Notes: generated by a model not told the origin, from the letters alone. Positions 23,760 through 31,093 are shown, counted from the stretch's first letter. The stretch is DNA of 64,000 bases from Hydrogenophaga crassostreae (GCF_001761385.1 NZ_CP017476.1:186001-250000); one strand, 5' to 3'. Program-made: numbers and translations.

Positions 23760-24572
23760 ATGCCCATCCTGCGCCCGAAACTGGAGATACCGCTCTCCAG
23801 TCCCGATTTGCCGACGCCAGTGATGTTTCGCAGCGCCGTGGCGCCACCCGATGGCCTGTATCCGCATCACCAGCATGCCTGGGGCGAGTTTGTGTACTCG
23901 TTCAGCGGCGTGATGGAGGTCAAGCTGGCACATCACCACTACCTCGCGCCGCCGCAATACGGCCTGTGGCTGCCGCCTCAAGTGGAGCATGTGGGCCTGA
24001 ACCGGCAAGCGTCGCACCATTGTTCGTTTTATGTTTCTCCCTCGCTGTGTGGTCGCATGCCCCAAGCGCCGTGTGCGCTGACCGTCAGCCCGCTGATGCG
24101 CGCACTGCTGGAGCACTTGAGGGACCAACCCCCGGCCTTGTCGCCGAGCGAAGAAGCGCAGCGCCTGATGTTGGTGTTGCTGGACCAGCTCGCCCAGGCG
24201 CCTTGCACCAGCAGCTATTTGCCCAACTCCCAGGACGCGCTGCTCGAGCCCGTGTTGAGCGCGCTCGAAGCCGACCCGGGCGACAACCGAACGGTCGCCG
24301 AGTTCGCCCGGCACGTCAACACCACCGAGCGCACCTTGGCGCGGCGCTGCGAGCGGGATCTGGGCATGAGCCTGGTGGAGTGGCGGCAGCGGCTGCGCGT
24401 CGTTCGGGCGCTGCCTTTGTTGCAAGCCGGCCAGAAGGTGGAGGCCATTGCTTTCGATATGGGCTATGGCAGTGCCTCGGCCTTCATCGCCATGTTCAAG
24501 CGGCTGATGGGCGCGACGCCCGATGAATTCCGCAAAGGCGCGGCGACCCCGCAATCGACGGCAATGGATTGA
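23760..24572 (+). CDS. AraC family transcriptional regulator
   Basis: Regulator of 270 residues with an N-terminal cupin (HHQHAWGEFVYSFSGVMEV, YGLWLPPQVEHVG) and C-terminal double helix-turn-helix (RTVAEFARHVNTTERTLARR and VEAIAFDMGYGSASAFIAMF). It diverges from the EamA transporter gene, so transporter control is the natural inference. Its 3' end is the left border of the integron: the decayed intI remnant starts about 75 bases after its stop, pointing toward it. Confidence 0.92.
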   Translation: MPILRPKLEIPLSSPDLPTPVMFRSAVAPPDGLYPHHQHAWGEFVYSFSGVMEVKLAHHHYLAPPQYGLWLPPQVEHVGLNRQASHHCSFYVSPSLCGRMPQAPCALTVSPLMRALLEHLRDQPPALSPSEEAQRLMLVLLDQLAQAPCTSSYLPNSQDALLEPVLSALEADPGDNRTVAEFARHVNTTERTLARRCERDLGMSLVEWRQRLRVVRALPLLQAGQKVEAIAFDMGYGSASAFIAMFKRLMGATPDEFRKGAATPQSTAMD

Positions 24573-24646
24573 GGCCTGATGAGGTTGTTGCTGTCTCAGC
24601 TTTCGACCCCAAGCAGACAATTCAGCACATTCCACAAAGGGGTCAT
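24573..24646. other. Left junction between araC-type gene and integron remnant
   Basis: 74 bases with no gene. Composition changes here from the GC-rich chromosome to a more AT-rich segment. No insertion-sequence end or inverted repeat was recognised at the border. Confidence 0.4.
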
Positions 24647-24881
24647 TCAATGCTCCAGCCTCGTGGCATTGGCTGTTACTTTGAGCACATGGGTGCAGAT
24701 CATTGCCGTTGACACGCCTAGCCTTTGGTCGCCAAGCGAATGAAAAACCGCACCCGTTGACGTAGACCTGTTCAGTGCTGAGGCTATAGTGCATGTGCCG
24801 AATGCGCTTGCGCAACTGATCCGACTCCCGTATGGAGCGAAGCGGAGGGCTGCCGGGTTTTAAGGAATCATTGCTGGGCAT
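24647..24881 (-). pseudogene. intI: Integron integrase remnant, internally deleted
   Basis: From the ATG at 24881 the translation gives PPLRS then DQLRKRIRHMHYSLSTEQVY, matching the N-terminal domain of IntI1-type integrases. One base appears lost at about codon 42, after which another frame continues the likeness (VRFFIRLATKG). The whole catalytic core is then missing, and at 24718-24647, in a different frame, GVSTAMICTHVLKV resumes with the C-terminal box known as DVSTTMIYTHVLKV in IntI1, ending at a TGA. The catalytic Tyr (Tyr312 of IntI1) is Cys. Deletion, frameshift and loss of the nucleophile make it certainly inactive. Confidence 0.85.
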
Positions 24882-24931
24882 ACATCCAGTGTGTTTGACC
24901 CTAAGCAAGGCTTCAAGCCACATTCAGGATA

Positions 24932-25001
24932 GGTCGATGTCCAACTTATGGAGCAGTGCCCAACTTATAGAGCAGGTATTGCTCTGGACATTACGTTAGA
25001 G
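24932..25001 (+). other. attI1-like integron recombination site
   Basis: GGTCGATGT is followed by two direct repeats, CCAACTTATGGAGCAG at 24941 and CCAACTTATAGAGCAG at 24960, and by the crossover site GTTAGAGC at 24995. attI1 has the same layout: GGTCGATG, then integrase-binding direct repeats (GTTATGGAGCAG, GTTACGCAGCAG) 19 bases apart, then GTTAGGC at nearly the same distance. The 19-base period is identical. Insertion occurs between G24995 and T24996. Confidence 0.85.
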
Positions 25002-25017
25002 CATTGAGACTTTGCCA

Positions 25018-25569
25018 ATGAAAAGCAAGACGAAGCAATTTATTCAGCACTTGTCGCATGACATTGAAAATGAAGAAAAGGCCGAGGAGTATCTTGATGA
25101 CTCTCTTCCGCTCATCGGCCTTGTGGTCATGCATTTCAATTGGCTTGAGAAATCAGTCGACTCGTTTATCTGTGAGACCATTTCGGATAGATCAGACGTA
25201 CTTGGTCTGATAGTGATTCAAAAGCTTATGTATGCGGCTAAAGTTGATTTGTTCAAACGATTCTACGAAGAATTTAATAGTTGTTTTTCTACGCCCGCTG
25301 ATTTCGAGGATTTAATTAGGGAGCTTGTAGAAGTTGGGAAGCTCAGAAATTTGGTGGTTCATGCTGATTGGAGTACCACTGATGAAGAGGGCTACACATA
25401 CGTTCGCCTTAAAACATCGGCGAACGGAATGCTCCAAGAATATGTGCAATTTTCAGTTGAATCCTTGAGCAGCCTTATCGAGCGGATCATTAAGGCAAAC
25501 CATCGCTTCTCTGACTACTGGGAGTGGAAATCCGACCGCCTTCAAGATCACATGCGAGGTGTCTCTTGA
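25018..25569 (+). CDS. Integron cassette 1 protein, possible HEPN-like
   Basis: A 183-residue acidic protein of unknown function. The middle is helical (LIGLVVMHFNWLEKSVDSFICETI, VIQKLMYAAKVDLFKRFY) and is followed by KLRNLVVHADW. The pattern Arg110-x4-His115 matches the RX4-6H signature of HEPN domains, many of which are RNases in toxin-antitoxin or anti-phage systems; the match rests on this motif and helical context only. The start is at the ATG 25018, with no clear Shine-Dalgarno; cassette genes are often read from the integron promoter. An in-frame TTG lies at 25012. It is AT-richer than neighbouring chromosomal genes. Confidence 0.75.
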   Translation: MKSKTKQFIQHLSHDIENEEKAEEYLDDSLPLIGLVVMHFNWLEKSVDSFICETISDRSDVLGLIVIQKLMYAAKVDLFKRFYEEFNSCFSTPADFEDLIRELVEVGKLRNLVVHADWSTTDEEGYTYVRLKTSANGMLQEYVQFSVESLSSLIERIIKANHRFSDYWEWKSDRLQDHMRGVS

Positions 25570-25584
25570 TCCTCCATCACTTAC

Positions 25585-25645
25585 GCTCTAACAATTCCCT
25601 TCGCAGCTTAGCCGCTGCGGCGGCCCCTCACGTCAAACGTTAGAC
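25585..25645 (+). other. attC site of cassette 1
   Basis: The 61-bp site starts with GCTCTAAC, the exact complement of the cassette's own leading GTTAGAGC at 24995, and ends with GTTAGAC. The centre folds as CGCAGC/GCTGCG around TTAGCC. The matched 8-base ends show that this cassette is one intact unit. Confidence 0.88.
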
Positions 25646-25662
25646 CCCACATCCTCGCCGCT

Positions 25663-26133
25663 ATGAACGAACAAACTACGCAGCAAGCTTCGGCAGTCTC
25701 AGAGACATCAGCGACCATCATTGCTTCGTTGAGTGCCAGTGATTGGACGCTTAGCCAAGAACGTGAGTTCATTGAGAACCTCTACGTTGCGAGGTTTAAT
25801 TTTTTCATCGTTGTATTCTCTCTATTTCTCACCGCTGGATTTGCGAATACATTTACGACCTACAAGGCGGCGGTTTTCATCGCAGGCGCAGTTATCCTCA
25901 CAATGCTGTGGCTAACACTGTACCGCGCATATCTGAAATTGGATCGAGTTCTACGCATTATCTTTCGTGATAAGCCAGACCATGTCACAAGCAAGATTGA
26001 AAGAATTATGAATCTGGAAGGATTCAAGCCGAAATATCGCGTGTCGCGTCTCATGGGAGTTTACCTGCCACTTTTCTGCATTGGTCTAATGTTATCCGCC
26101 GCACTTGCTGTCGGTACCGGCTTGCTAAAGTAA
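25663..26133 (+). CDS. Integron cassette 2 protein, small membrane protein
   Basis: A 156-residue protein of unknown function with a polar N-terminus of about 45 residues and three hydrophobic segments: about 46-66 (FNFFIVVFSLFLTAGFANTF), 69-89 (AAVFIAGAVILTMLWLTLY) and 133-153 (VYLPLFCIGLMLSAALAVG). Between the second and third lies a basic cytoplasmic loop. It starts at 25663, 24 bases into its cassette. No homologous family is recognised. Composition matches the other cassettes. Confidence 0.75.
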   Translation: MNEQTTQQASAVSETSATIIASLSASDWTLSQEREFIENLYVARFNFFIVVFSLFLTAGFANTFTTYKAAVFIAGAVILTMLWLTLYRAYLKLDRVLRIIFRDKPDHVTSKIERIMNLEGFKPKYRVSRLMGVYLPLFCIGLMLSAALAVGTGLLK

Positions 26134-26137
26134 GTGG

Positions 26138-26206
26138 GCTTAACTCCTCGCTCAAACGGAGCGCCAACAGCAGGCCACCGTCGCCCGCTTAGCTCGAACG
26201 TTAGGC
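26138..26206 (+). other. attC site of cassette 2
   Basis: The 69-bp site has R''-type GCTTAAC at 26138 and ends with AGCTCGAACGTTAGGC at 26191-26206, close to the well-known attC 3' end. Complementarity to the leading GTTAGACC of the cassette is 6 of 8 bases. It begins 4 bases after the stop codon of the cassette gene. Confidence 0.85.
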
Positions 26207-26243
26207 TTCAAAGAATGATCTTTGTGTTTGTAGGAGGAATAAG

Positions 26244-26609
26244 ATGAAGGCAATCATCAGGCGGTCCTTGTTATTCGGACTTCTGGCAGGGGCAAGCCTT
26301 CCAGCCTTTGCAGATTTGGCAAGCAAGCTAGAAGGACTAGTCGGATATGTCATCGCAGACAGTAAGACAATCAAGGGCTGGTACGACGAGGACAGTAGCG
26401 AAAAGGAAGAAAGCTCATTTAAGGGCTGCAAACATGGGCGCAAGATTATCTTCACCGACAACAAGGTGTTGACATGTGCAGAGTACGGATATCAGTACGC
26501 CTACAGACCGACAGCCATCATTCTTGCCAAGCCAATCGAATACCAAGGCAAAACCTACTACGACTTCAAGATGATCGTCGAAGATGAGGTTTACGACATG
26601 CGACGCTAA
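26244..26609 (+). CDS. Integron cassette 3 protein, secreted
   Basis: A 121-residue protein with a clear signal peptide (MKAIIRRSLLFGLLAGASLPAFAD, cut near residue 24). The mature part of about 97 residues is charged and has two Cys (FKGCKHG and VLTCAEYG) that could form a disulfide, and a Tyr-rich end. It is preceded by TAGGAGGAATAAG, the best ribosome-binding site in the array, so it can be translated on its own. No known family. The stop codon lies inside the R'' end of attC3. Confidence 0.75.
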   Translation: MKAIIRRSLLFGLLAGASLPAFADLASKLEGLVGYVIADSKTIKGWYDEDSSEKEESSFKGCKHGRKIIFTDNKVLTCAEYGYQYAYRPTAIILAKPIEYQGKTYYDFKMIVEDEVYDMRR

Positions 26610-26691
26610 GTTGTTGTCGCCGGTGAAGCGTCTCGCTAAGCCGTCATCGCAGCGGGCTGCCTTCGGCAGCCGCTGAACTCTAACGTTGAGC
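26603..26691 (+). other. attC site of cassette 3
   Basis: It ends with CTAACGTTGAGC, where GTTGAGC fits the GTTRRRY core at 26685. The degenerate R'' end is ACGCTAAG at 26603. The middle holds a strong stem-loop, GCTGCC TTC GGCAGC near 26657-26671, flanked by AGCG/CGCT, like the variable terminal structure of attC sites. This is the last attC; the native sequence before the LysR gene follows. Confidence 0.72.
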
Positions 26692-26775
26692 GACAGCTTT
26701 CCGTTTCGACTACCGGCAGCACATGGCCGGCCGCCGACTTTGAATTGATCCAACTCCATCCCAACACCCGGCCGA

Positions 26776-27699
26776 TCAAACAACCAACCGCTTTGCCAAC
26801 GCGTCCCCCGCAAACTGCATAAACGCCCGTACCCGGGTGGTGTGGCGCAGGTCGGGGTGGGTCACCATCCACAGGGGCATGGACAGTTCGGGGATGGGGT
26901 CTGACACGGCCACCAGTTCCGGGTTTTTGGCTTCCATGAAGGTGGGCAGCACGCCCACGCCAATGCCGGTGCGCAGCATCGATGCCTTGGCGTTGAAGAT
27001 GTCCACGCGCACCCGCACTTCAGACTTCGCCAGCAGCTGGCGCAGCCAGGGGTCATAAGTGCGCAGGTCGGCATCGCGCTCGAAGGCCACCCAGGGTGCG
27101 TTGCGCACCAGGTCGGCCAATGGCTTTACGGCTTGGGGCAGGTCGGGCGCACCGCGCAGCGCATACACGCGGCAATGGGTCATGCCCAGTTGGCGGCCCA
27201 CCAGGTGATCGGCCACATGGTTTGAAAGGCGCAGCGCCACATCGGCTTCGCGGTGGGTGAGGCCCTGGTCGGGGTCGTTGTGGCGGCTGGCCAGGTCGAC
27301 CAGAAACGCGTTTTCCACCACCTCCACTTCAATGCCCGGGTAGACGCGCGAGAAGTCGGCCAGGGGCTGGGGCAGCAGGTGGTCCATCACCACAAAGGCG
27401 GTGGTGAGGCGCAGCGGGCCGGCCAGCGCCCGGTCTCGGCCGAGCACGTGGCGCTCGATTTCGTCGGCCCGCAGGGCCATGTACCGCCCCTGCTCCAGCA
27501 GCGCCTGGCCCGCTTCGGTGGGCTGGTAGCCGCTGCGCTGGCGGTCAAACAGGCGCGCGCCGAGCTGGGCTTCCAGCGCGTCGAGCCGGCGCAACACGGT
27601 GGTGTGGTTGACGCCCAGCGTGCGCGCTGCGCCGGCCAGCGAGCCGGCTTCGCCCACGGCCATGGCGTGGCGCACGTCGTCCCAGTTGAGGTGGCTCAT
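26776..27699 (-). CDS. LysR family transcriptional regulator
   Basis: Regulator of 307 residues. The N-terminal winged helix (WDDVRHAMAVGEAGSLAGAARTLGVNHTTVLRRLDALEAQLG) is standard, followed by a periplasmic-binding-like effector domain from about residue 90. The ATG at 27699 begins the HTH directly. It would control the divergent small gene at 27881 or an unlinked target; LysR proteins usually act on a divergent neighbour. Its stop lies about 85 bases right of the last attC, so this gene is the right flank of the integron. Confidence 0.92.
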   Translation of the reverse strand: MSHLNWDDVRHAMAVGEAGSLAGAARTLGVNHTTVLRRLDALEAQLGARLFDRQRSGYQPTEAGQALLEQGRYMALRADEIERHVLGRDRALAGPLRLTTAFVVMDHLLPQPLADFSRVYPGIEVEVVENAFLVDLASRHNDPDQGLTHREADVALRLSNHVADHLVGRQLGMTHCRVYALRGAPDLPQAVKPLADLVRNAPWVAFERDADLRTYDPWLRQLLAKSEVRVRVDIFNAKASMLRTGIGVGVLPTFMEAKNPELVAVSDPIPELSMPLWMVTHPDLRHTTRVRAFMQFAGDALAKRLVV

Positions 27700-27880
27700 G
27701 CGGGCTCCGGTTGGGTAGGTGGCCAGATGGCCGGGAAGAGGGTAGCGGTGTGACTATGCATTTTTGCAGTTTATCTTTGCATGGCGCCCTGTTGTGCGAA
27801 TTCATGCACCGATTCACCATACGTTCTTGCGGGTTAACCCTGATCGCCGACCAGGCCCGCGGATCGCAACGGGAGCCGAC

Positions 27881-28018
27881 ATGACCTTCTTTTCTACACA
27901 CCGCGCAACCCCTGTGGCCCAAGCCGATGGCGTTCACCTGAGCTGGCTGGAGCGCCTGGCGCGTTGGGCCGACCAACACGGCGAGCGCAATCGCTACTTG
28001 GGCAACTACTACGTTTGA
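27881..28018 (+). CDS. Small protein of 45 residues
   Basis: The ATG at 27881 has GGGAG six bases upstream. The product is short and amphipathic, with a helix LSWLERLARWADQHGERNRYL and an aromatic end (GNYYV). It lies in the divergent gap of the LysR gene and is followed by an imperfect hairpin (CGGGGG/CCCCCG at about 28030-28054). The combination of start signal, divergent regulator and downstream hairpin supports a real small gene of unknown role. Confidence 0.5.
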   Translation: MTFFSTHRATPVAQADGVHLSWLERLARWADQHGERNRYLGNYYV

Positions 28019-28143
28019 AGCTTTGAGCGGCGGGGGTTGGCCTGCAAGCCCCCGCGCTATCGCACCCGCGACGGCGGTGGGCCGGAGCGCTGCGGTATAC
28101 CCGGTGCTTCGGCGCGGTTTGCGCCCTGCAAGGACCGATGAAC

Positions 28144-28548
28144 ATGACCCATCCCACCCTCACCGAATGGCACGCCACCGCCCAGGCGCGCGACCCCCAA
28201 CGTTTGAACGCGCTGCTGGCCGATGAAGCGGTGTTCTGGTCCCCGGTGGTGCACTCGCCCCAAGTCGGCAAAGTGGTCACCTTCCAGTACCTGAACGCCG
28301 CGTTCCACGTGTTCTTCAATGAGACCTTTCGCTACGTTCGCGAAGTGAGCGATGAGGAGGGCGCCGTGCTGGAATTTCAGGTCGAGATCGATGGCATTTC
28401 CGTCAATGGCGTGGACATGATCCGCTGGAATGCGGCGGGAAAGATCACCGAGTTCAAGGTCATGTTGCGGCCCCTGAAGGCCGTGAACCTGATTCACCAG
28501 AAAATGGGCGCCATGCTGCAAGCCCACGCGCCACGCGGGGCGCTGTAA
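28144..28548 (+). CDS. NTF2-like/SnoaL family protein
   Basis: A 134-residue protein of the cone-shaped NTF2-like fold: an N-terminal helix (LTEWHATAQARDPQRLNALLADEAVFWSPVV), then strands and the motif FQVEIDGISVNGVDMIRWNAAGKITEFKVMLRP. Some members are isomerases or hydrolases, others only bind ligands. An ATG at 28138 is only 3 bases from AGGA while 28144 is 9, so 28144 is preferred. It is 28 bp before the cupin gene and probably co-transcribed. Confidence 0.85.
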   Translation: MTHPTLTEWHATAQARDPQRLNALLADEAVFWSPVVHSPQVGKVVTFQYLNAAFHVFFNETFRYVREVSDEEGAVLEFQVEIDGISVNGVDMIRWNAAGKITEFKVMLRPLKAVNLIHQKMGAMLQAHAPRGAL

Positions 28549-28576
28549 AGCCCCTTTCTGGAAAAACTTTGCCACC

Positions 28577-29242
28577 ATGCTGATCCACGCGGACCTGTCC
28601 CAACGCGCCACTGTGCAACACACCGATCTGCCCTGGGTCGATGCGCCGGTGGCGGGCATTCAGCGGCGCATGCTGGAGCGCAATGGCGGCGAAGTCGCTC
28701 GGGTCACCTCGGTGGTCAGGTATGCGCCGGGCTCGCAGTTTCCCAGCCATGCCCATGGCCTGGGCGAAGAGATCTTCGTGCTGGATGGCGAGCTGACCGA
28801 TGAGCAGGGCAGCTACGGCCCCGGCACCTACCTCAAGAACCCGCCCGGCTCATCGCATGCGCCGGGCAGCGTCGACGGCTGCACCCTGTTTGTGAAGCTG
28901 CGCCACCTGCTGCCGAACGACAGCGAGCGGGTGGTGATCGACACCACGCAGGCGGCCTGGTACCCGGGTCTGGTACCGGGCCTGACCGTGATGCCGCTGT
29001 CCGAATTCGAGACCGAGCACACGGCGCTGGTGCGCTGGGCGCCGGGCACCCGCTTCAACCCGCACCGGCATTTCGGCGGCGAAGAAATTCTGGTGATCGA
29101 TGGGGTGTTCGAGGATGAGCACGGGCGCTACCCGGCGGGCAGCTGGTTGCGCAGCCCGCACCTGAGCCAGCATCAGCCGTTCAGCACCGAAGGCTGCACC
29201 ATCCTCGTCAAGACCGGGCACCTGCTGCGCGAAGCGGATTAA
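28577..29242 (+). CDS. Two-domain ChrR-like cupin protein
   Basis: A 221-residue protein with two similar cupin barrels. The first (about 35-110) has APGSQFPSHAHGLGEEIFVLDGELTDE and the second (about 145-215) has APGTRFNPHRHFGGEEILVIDGVFEDE. Both keep the His-x-His and Glu metal-binding pattern of ChrR/acetylacetone-dioxygenase-like cupins. It could be a metal enzyme or a sensor, but no sigma factor gene is adjacent. Its 3' end overlaps the convergent LysR gene by 4 bases. Confidence 0.88.
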   Translation: MLIHADLSQRATVQHTDLPWVDAPVAGIQRRMLERNGGEVARVTSVVRYAPGSQFPSHAHGLGEEIFVLDGELTDEQGSYGPGTYLKNPPGSSHAPGSVDGCTLFVKLRHLLPNDSERVVIDTTQAAWYPGLVPGLTVMPLSEFETEHTALVRWAPGTRFNPHRHFGGEEILVIDGVFEDEHGRYPAGSWLRSPHLSQHQPFSTEGCTILVKTGHLLREAD

Positions 29243-30129
29243 GCGTCGACGTGAGGGCTCAGCAGGCGCTGCACCAGCGGGTGCTGCACCTTGCGCGCGG
29301 TGCCGATGGCGAAAAAGTGCTCCTGCACACCTTCGCAGGGCGCAAACCAGGTCAGCCCGTAGCCTTGCGACAGCTTTTCGCGCATCAGCTCGGATGCCGG
29401 CAAAACGCCCATGCCGCTGGAACCAAAGGTGGTGAGCAGGGCGCTGTCTTCGAATTCGCCCACGATGCGGGGCACCACGCCTTGCTGCTCGAACCATTGG
29501 TCCAGCCGCAGGCGCACCGAGGCGTGGGCCGTGGGCAGCAAAACGGGCACCTCGTGCAGGCTGTGGGGAAATTTTTGGCGCGCCTGTTCCAGCAAGGCTT
29601 CTGGCGCATACCAGCCCATGGGCGAGTGGCCCAGCGCATGGCTGTAGAGCTTCAGGTTGGGGTTGGCCGGGGCCGGGCGGTCAGAGAGCACCACATCGAG
29701 GCGGTGCAAGGCAAGGTCGGCCAGCAAATCATCGAACTCGCCTTCGTGGCAGAGCAGGCGCAAATGCGGTTCTTCCATCACCGGGCCGAGCAATTCGCGC
29801 ACCGCGAGTTTGGACAAACCGTCTGAAATGCCCACGGCCAGGCGCACGCTGGCCTGGGTGGAGGCGTCGTGCACCACGGTGTGCAGCTGTTCGCCCAGGT
29901 GAAAGATTTGCTCAGCCACTTGCAGCGCAGCCTGTCCGGCCTCGGTCAGGGCCAGGCCGCGCCCTGAGGGTTTGAACAGCGCGGCACCCAGCGATTGCTC
30001 CAGCAGGCGCACCTGCGCGCTCACGGTCTGCACCGCCATGCCCAGGCGCGTCGCCGCGTGGGACATACCGCCTTCCTTGGCGGTGACCCAGAAATAGTAG
30101 AGGTGCTTGTAGTTGAGGTCTTGGTTCAT
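29239..30129 (-). CDS. LysR family regulator, NhaR-like
   Basis: Regulator of 296 residues. The N-terminus LNYKHLYYFWVTAKEGGMSHAATRLGMAVQTVSAQVRLLEQ is characteristic of the NhaR branch, whose members answer to Na+ and alkaline stress and sometimes to biofilm signals. The effector domain is of normal length. The start at 30129 gives the usual NhaR-like beginning. No Na+/H+ antiporter lies nearby, so its target is not visible here. Confidence 0.9.
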   Translation of the reverse strand: MNQDLNYKHLYYFWVTAKEGGMSHAATRLGMAVQTVSAQVRLLEQSLGAALFKPSGRGLALTEAGQAALQVAEQIFHLGEQLHTVVHDASTQASVRLAVGISDGLSKLAVRELLGPVMEEPHLRLLCHEGEFDDLLADLALHRLDVVLSDRPAPANPNLKLYSHALGHSPMGWYAPEALLEQARQKFPHSLHEVPVLLPTAHASVRLRLDQWFEQQGVVPRIVGEFEDSALLTTFGSSGMGVLPASELMREKLSQGYGLTWFAPCEGVQEHFFAIGTARKVQHPLVQRLLSPHVDA

Positions 30130-30325
30130 GAGCGTGTGCCGGTCGGTCGTTGCATTGTGCCGTCAAGGCAGCGCTGAACAAGTCGCCGGTTGCGGGCGCA
30201 TCGTCGCTCGGGGTGGTTTGCTGCGTTGCAGGTGCTCGTCAGACCGGCGGGTATGGCTGCGCATCGAGCCTTGCCGAAACCGTGGACCGCTTGTCGACAA
30301 GGGCTGTTTCCGCGTGGCCTAACGC

Positions 30326-30353
30326 AAAAACGGCACCCGAAGGTGCCGTTTTT
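30326..30353. terminator. Bidirectional rho-independent terminator
   Basis: CGGCACC and GGTGCCG pair around CGAA, flanked by five A on the left and five T on the right. It lies 50 bases after the phasin stop (minus strand) and ends that transcript. The remaining gap of about 270 bp to the LysR gene holds nothing else recognisable. Confidence 0.95.
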
Positions 30354-30402
30354 GGAGAAAGACCCATCCCGCGCGCTGCGCAGGAGGGCTTACCGAGGCG
30401 AA

Positions 30403-30945
30403 TTAGGCCTTGGTGGCTTTCTTGGCCAGGTCCATGGCTTGCTTGGAAGCGGTAGCGAACTGGGTTTGTGCAGCTGCGTTGGCTTTTTTCATGGAAGCCT
30501 GAGCGGTTTCCATGGCGTTCTGGCTGGCGGTCACGGCGCTTTTGAAAGCGGCCACAGCGGCTTCGGAACCCGCAGGCGCGTTTTTGGCCAGGCCTTCAAC
30601 GGCAGCGCCGAGCGACTTCTGGGCTTCGGCCATCTTGGCTTCCACGGCACCGGTGAACTCGGAGGTGCTGTCGGTAGCGATGGTCTGCACGTGCTGCATG
30701 TAAGCAGCGGACTTGCCAGCCAAAGGCTTGAAGAAGGCGGTTTGCAGTTCCACGACATCTTTGATGTCTTTGGCGCCCATCAGCGCTTGCATGTGGGTGA
30801 AGGACTCGGTCACAGCGGCTTTGGTGGCGGCCATGTTGAGTTCAACGAATTTTTCTGCACCGCTGTAAGCCTGGGTGGCCAAGCCTTCAGCGGCTTGCAG
30901 GTTGGCTTTTTGGGTGGAGGCGATGGTGTCGAATACTTTGTTCAT
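30403..30945 (-). CDS. phaP: Phasin, PHA granule surface protein
   Basis: A 180-residue Ala/Lys-rich helical protein of the phasin family: QKANLQAAEGLATQAYSGAEKFVELNMAATKAAV, then a long amphipathic region and a KKANAAAQTQFATASKQAMDLAKKA tail. It coats polyhydroxyalkanoate granules, indicating that the host stores PHB. Its promoter (-35 TTGCAA, 16-base spacer, -10 TAGAAT) is flanked by two TTGCAGTGCAGCA sites expected to bind the PhaR repressor. It is monocistronic, with a terminator behind it. Confidence 0.93.
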   Translation of the reverse strand: MNKVFDTIASTQKANLQAAEGLATQAYSGAEKFVELNMAATKAAVTESFTHMQALMGAKDIKDVVELQTAFFKPLAGKSAAYMQHVQTIATDSTSEFTGAVEAKMAEAQKSLGAAVEGLAKNAPAGSEAAVAAFKSAVTASQNAMETAQASMKKANAAAQTQFATASKQAMDLAKKATKA

Positions 30946-31021
30946 GGTGATTTCCTAGAAGAGTGGATTAAAGATTCACTGCCCTCAAGAAACCCTGTGG
31001 ACTTTCGATCCTGGATTTATG

Positions 31022-31093
31022 TTGCAGTGCAGCATGGCCTTGATTCTAGGGTAAACCCGCAAGATTGCAAGCGTTTTTTGTTGCAGTGCAGCA
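31022..31093 (-). promoter_or_regulatory. phaP promoter with two candidate PhaR sites
   Basis: On the minus strand, TTGCAA (31065-31070) and TAGAAT (31043-31048) are 16 bases apart and would start transcription near 31036. The 13-base sequence TTGCAGTGCAGCA occurs perfectly at 31022-31034 and again at 31081-31093, one over the start and one just upstream of -35. PhaR is known to hold phasin promoters through such TGC-rich sites and to be released by PHA. The gene-free gap 30946-31271 holds nothing else. Confidence 0.7.

Larger units (their letters stand above)
24647..26691 (+). mobile_element. Decayed class 1-related integron with three gene cassettes
   Basis: The element consists of an intI remnant on the minus strand, an attI1-like site, and three cassettes on the plus strand, each with one gene and a terminal attC. 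Cassette borders (cut between G and TTRRRY) are 24996-25639, 25640-26200 and 26201-26685. All three genes are visibly AT-richer than the flanking chromosome and unrelated to it. No Tn402 or other transposon ends, and no antibiotic-resistance gene, are visible, so it resembles environmental chromosomal integrons rather than clinical ones. Confidence 0.88.

Noticed and set aside
23613..24923. Long open frame of about 436 codons on the minus strand
   Set aside because: Most of it runs antisense to the AraC-type gene and has no domain there. Only the first ~50 codons matter, as the intI remnant.
24573..26775. Prophage or insertion sequence island
   Set aside because: No phage structural genes, transposase or terminal repeats; integron core sites explain the region fully.
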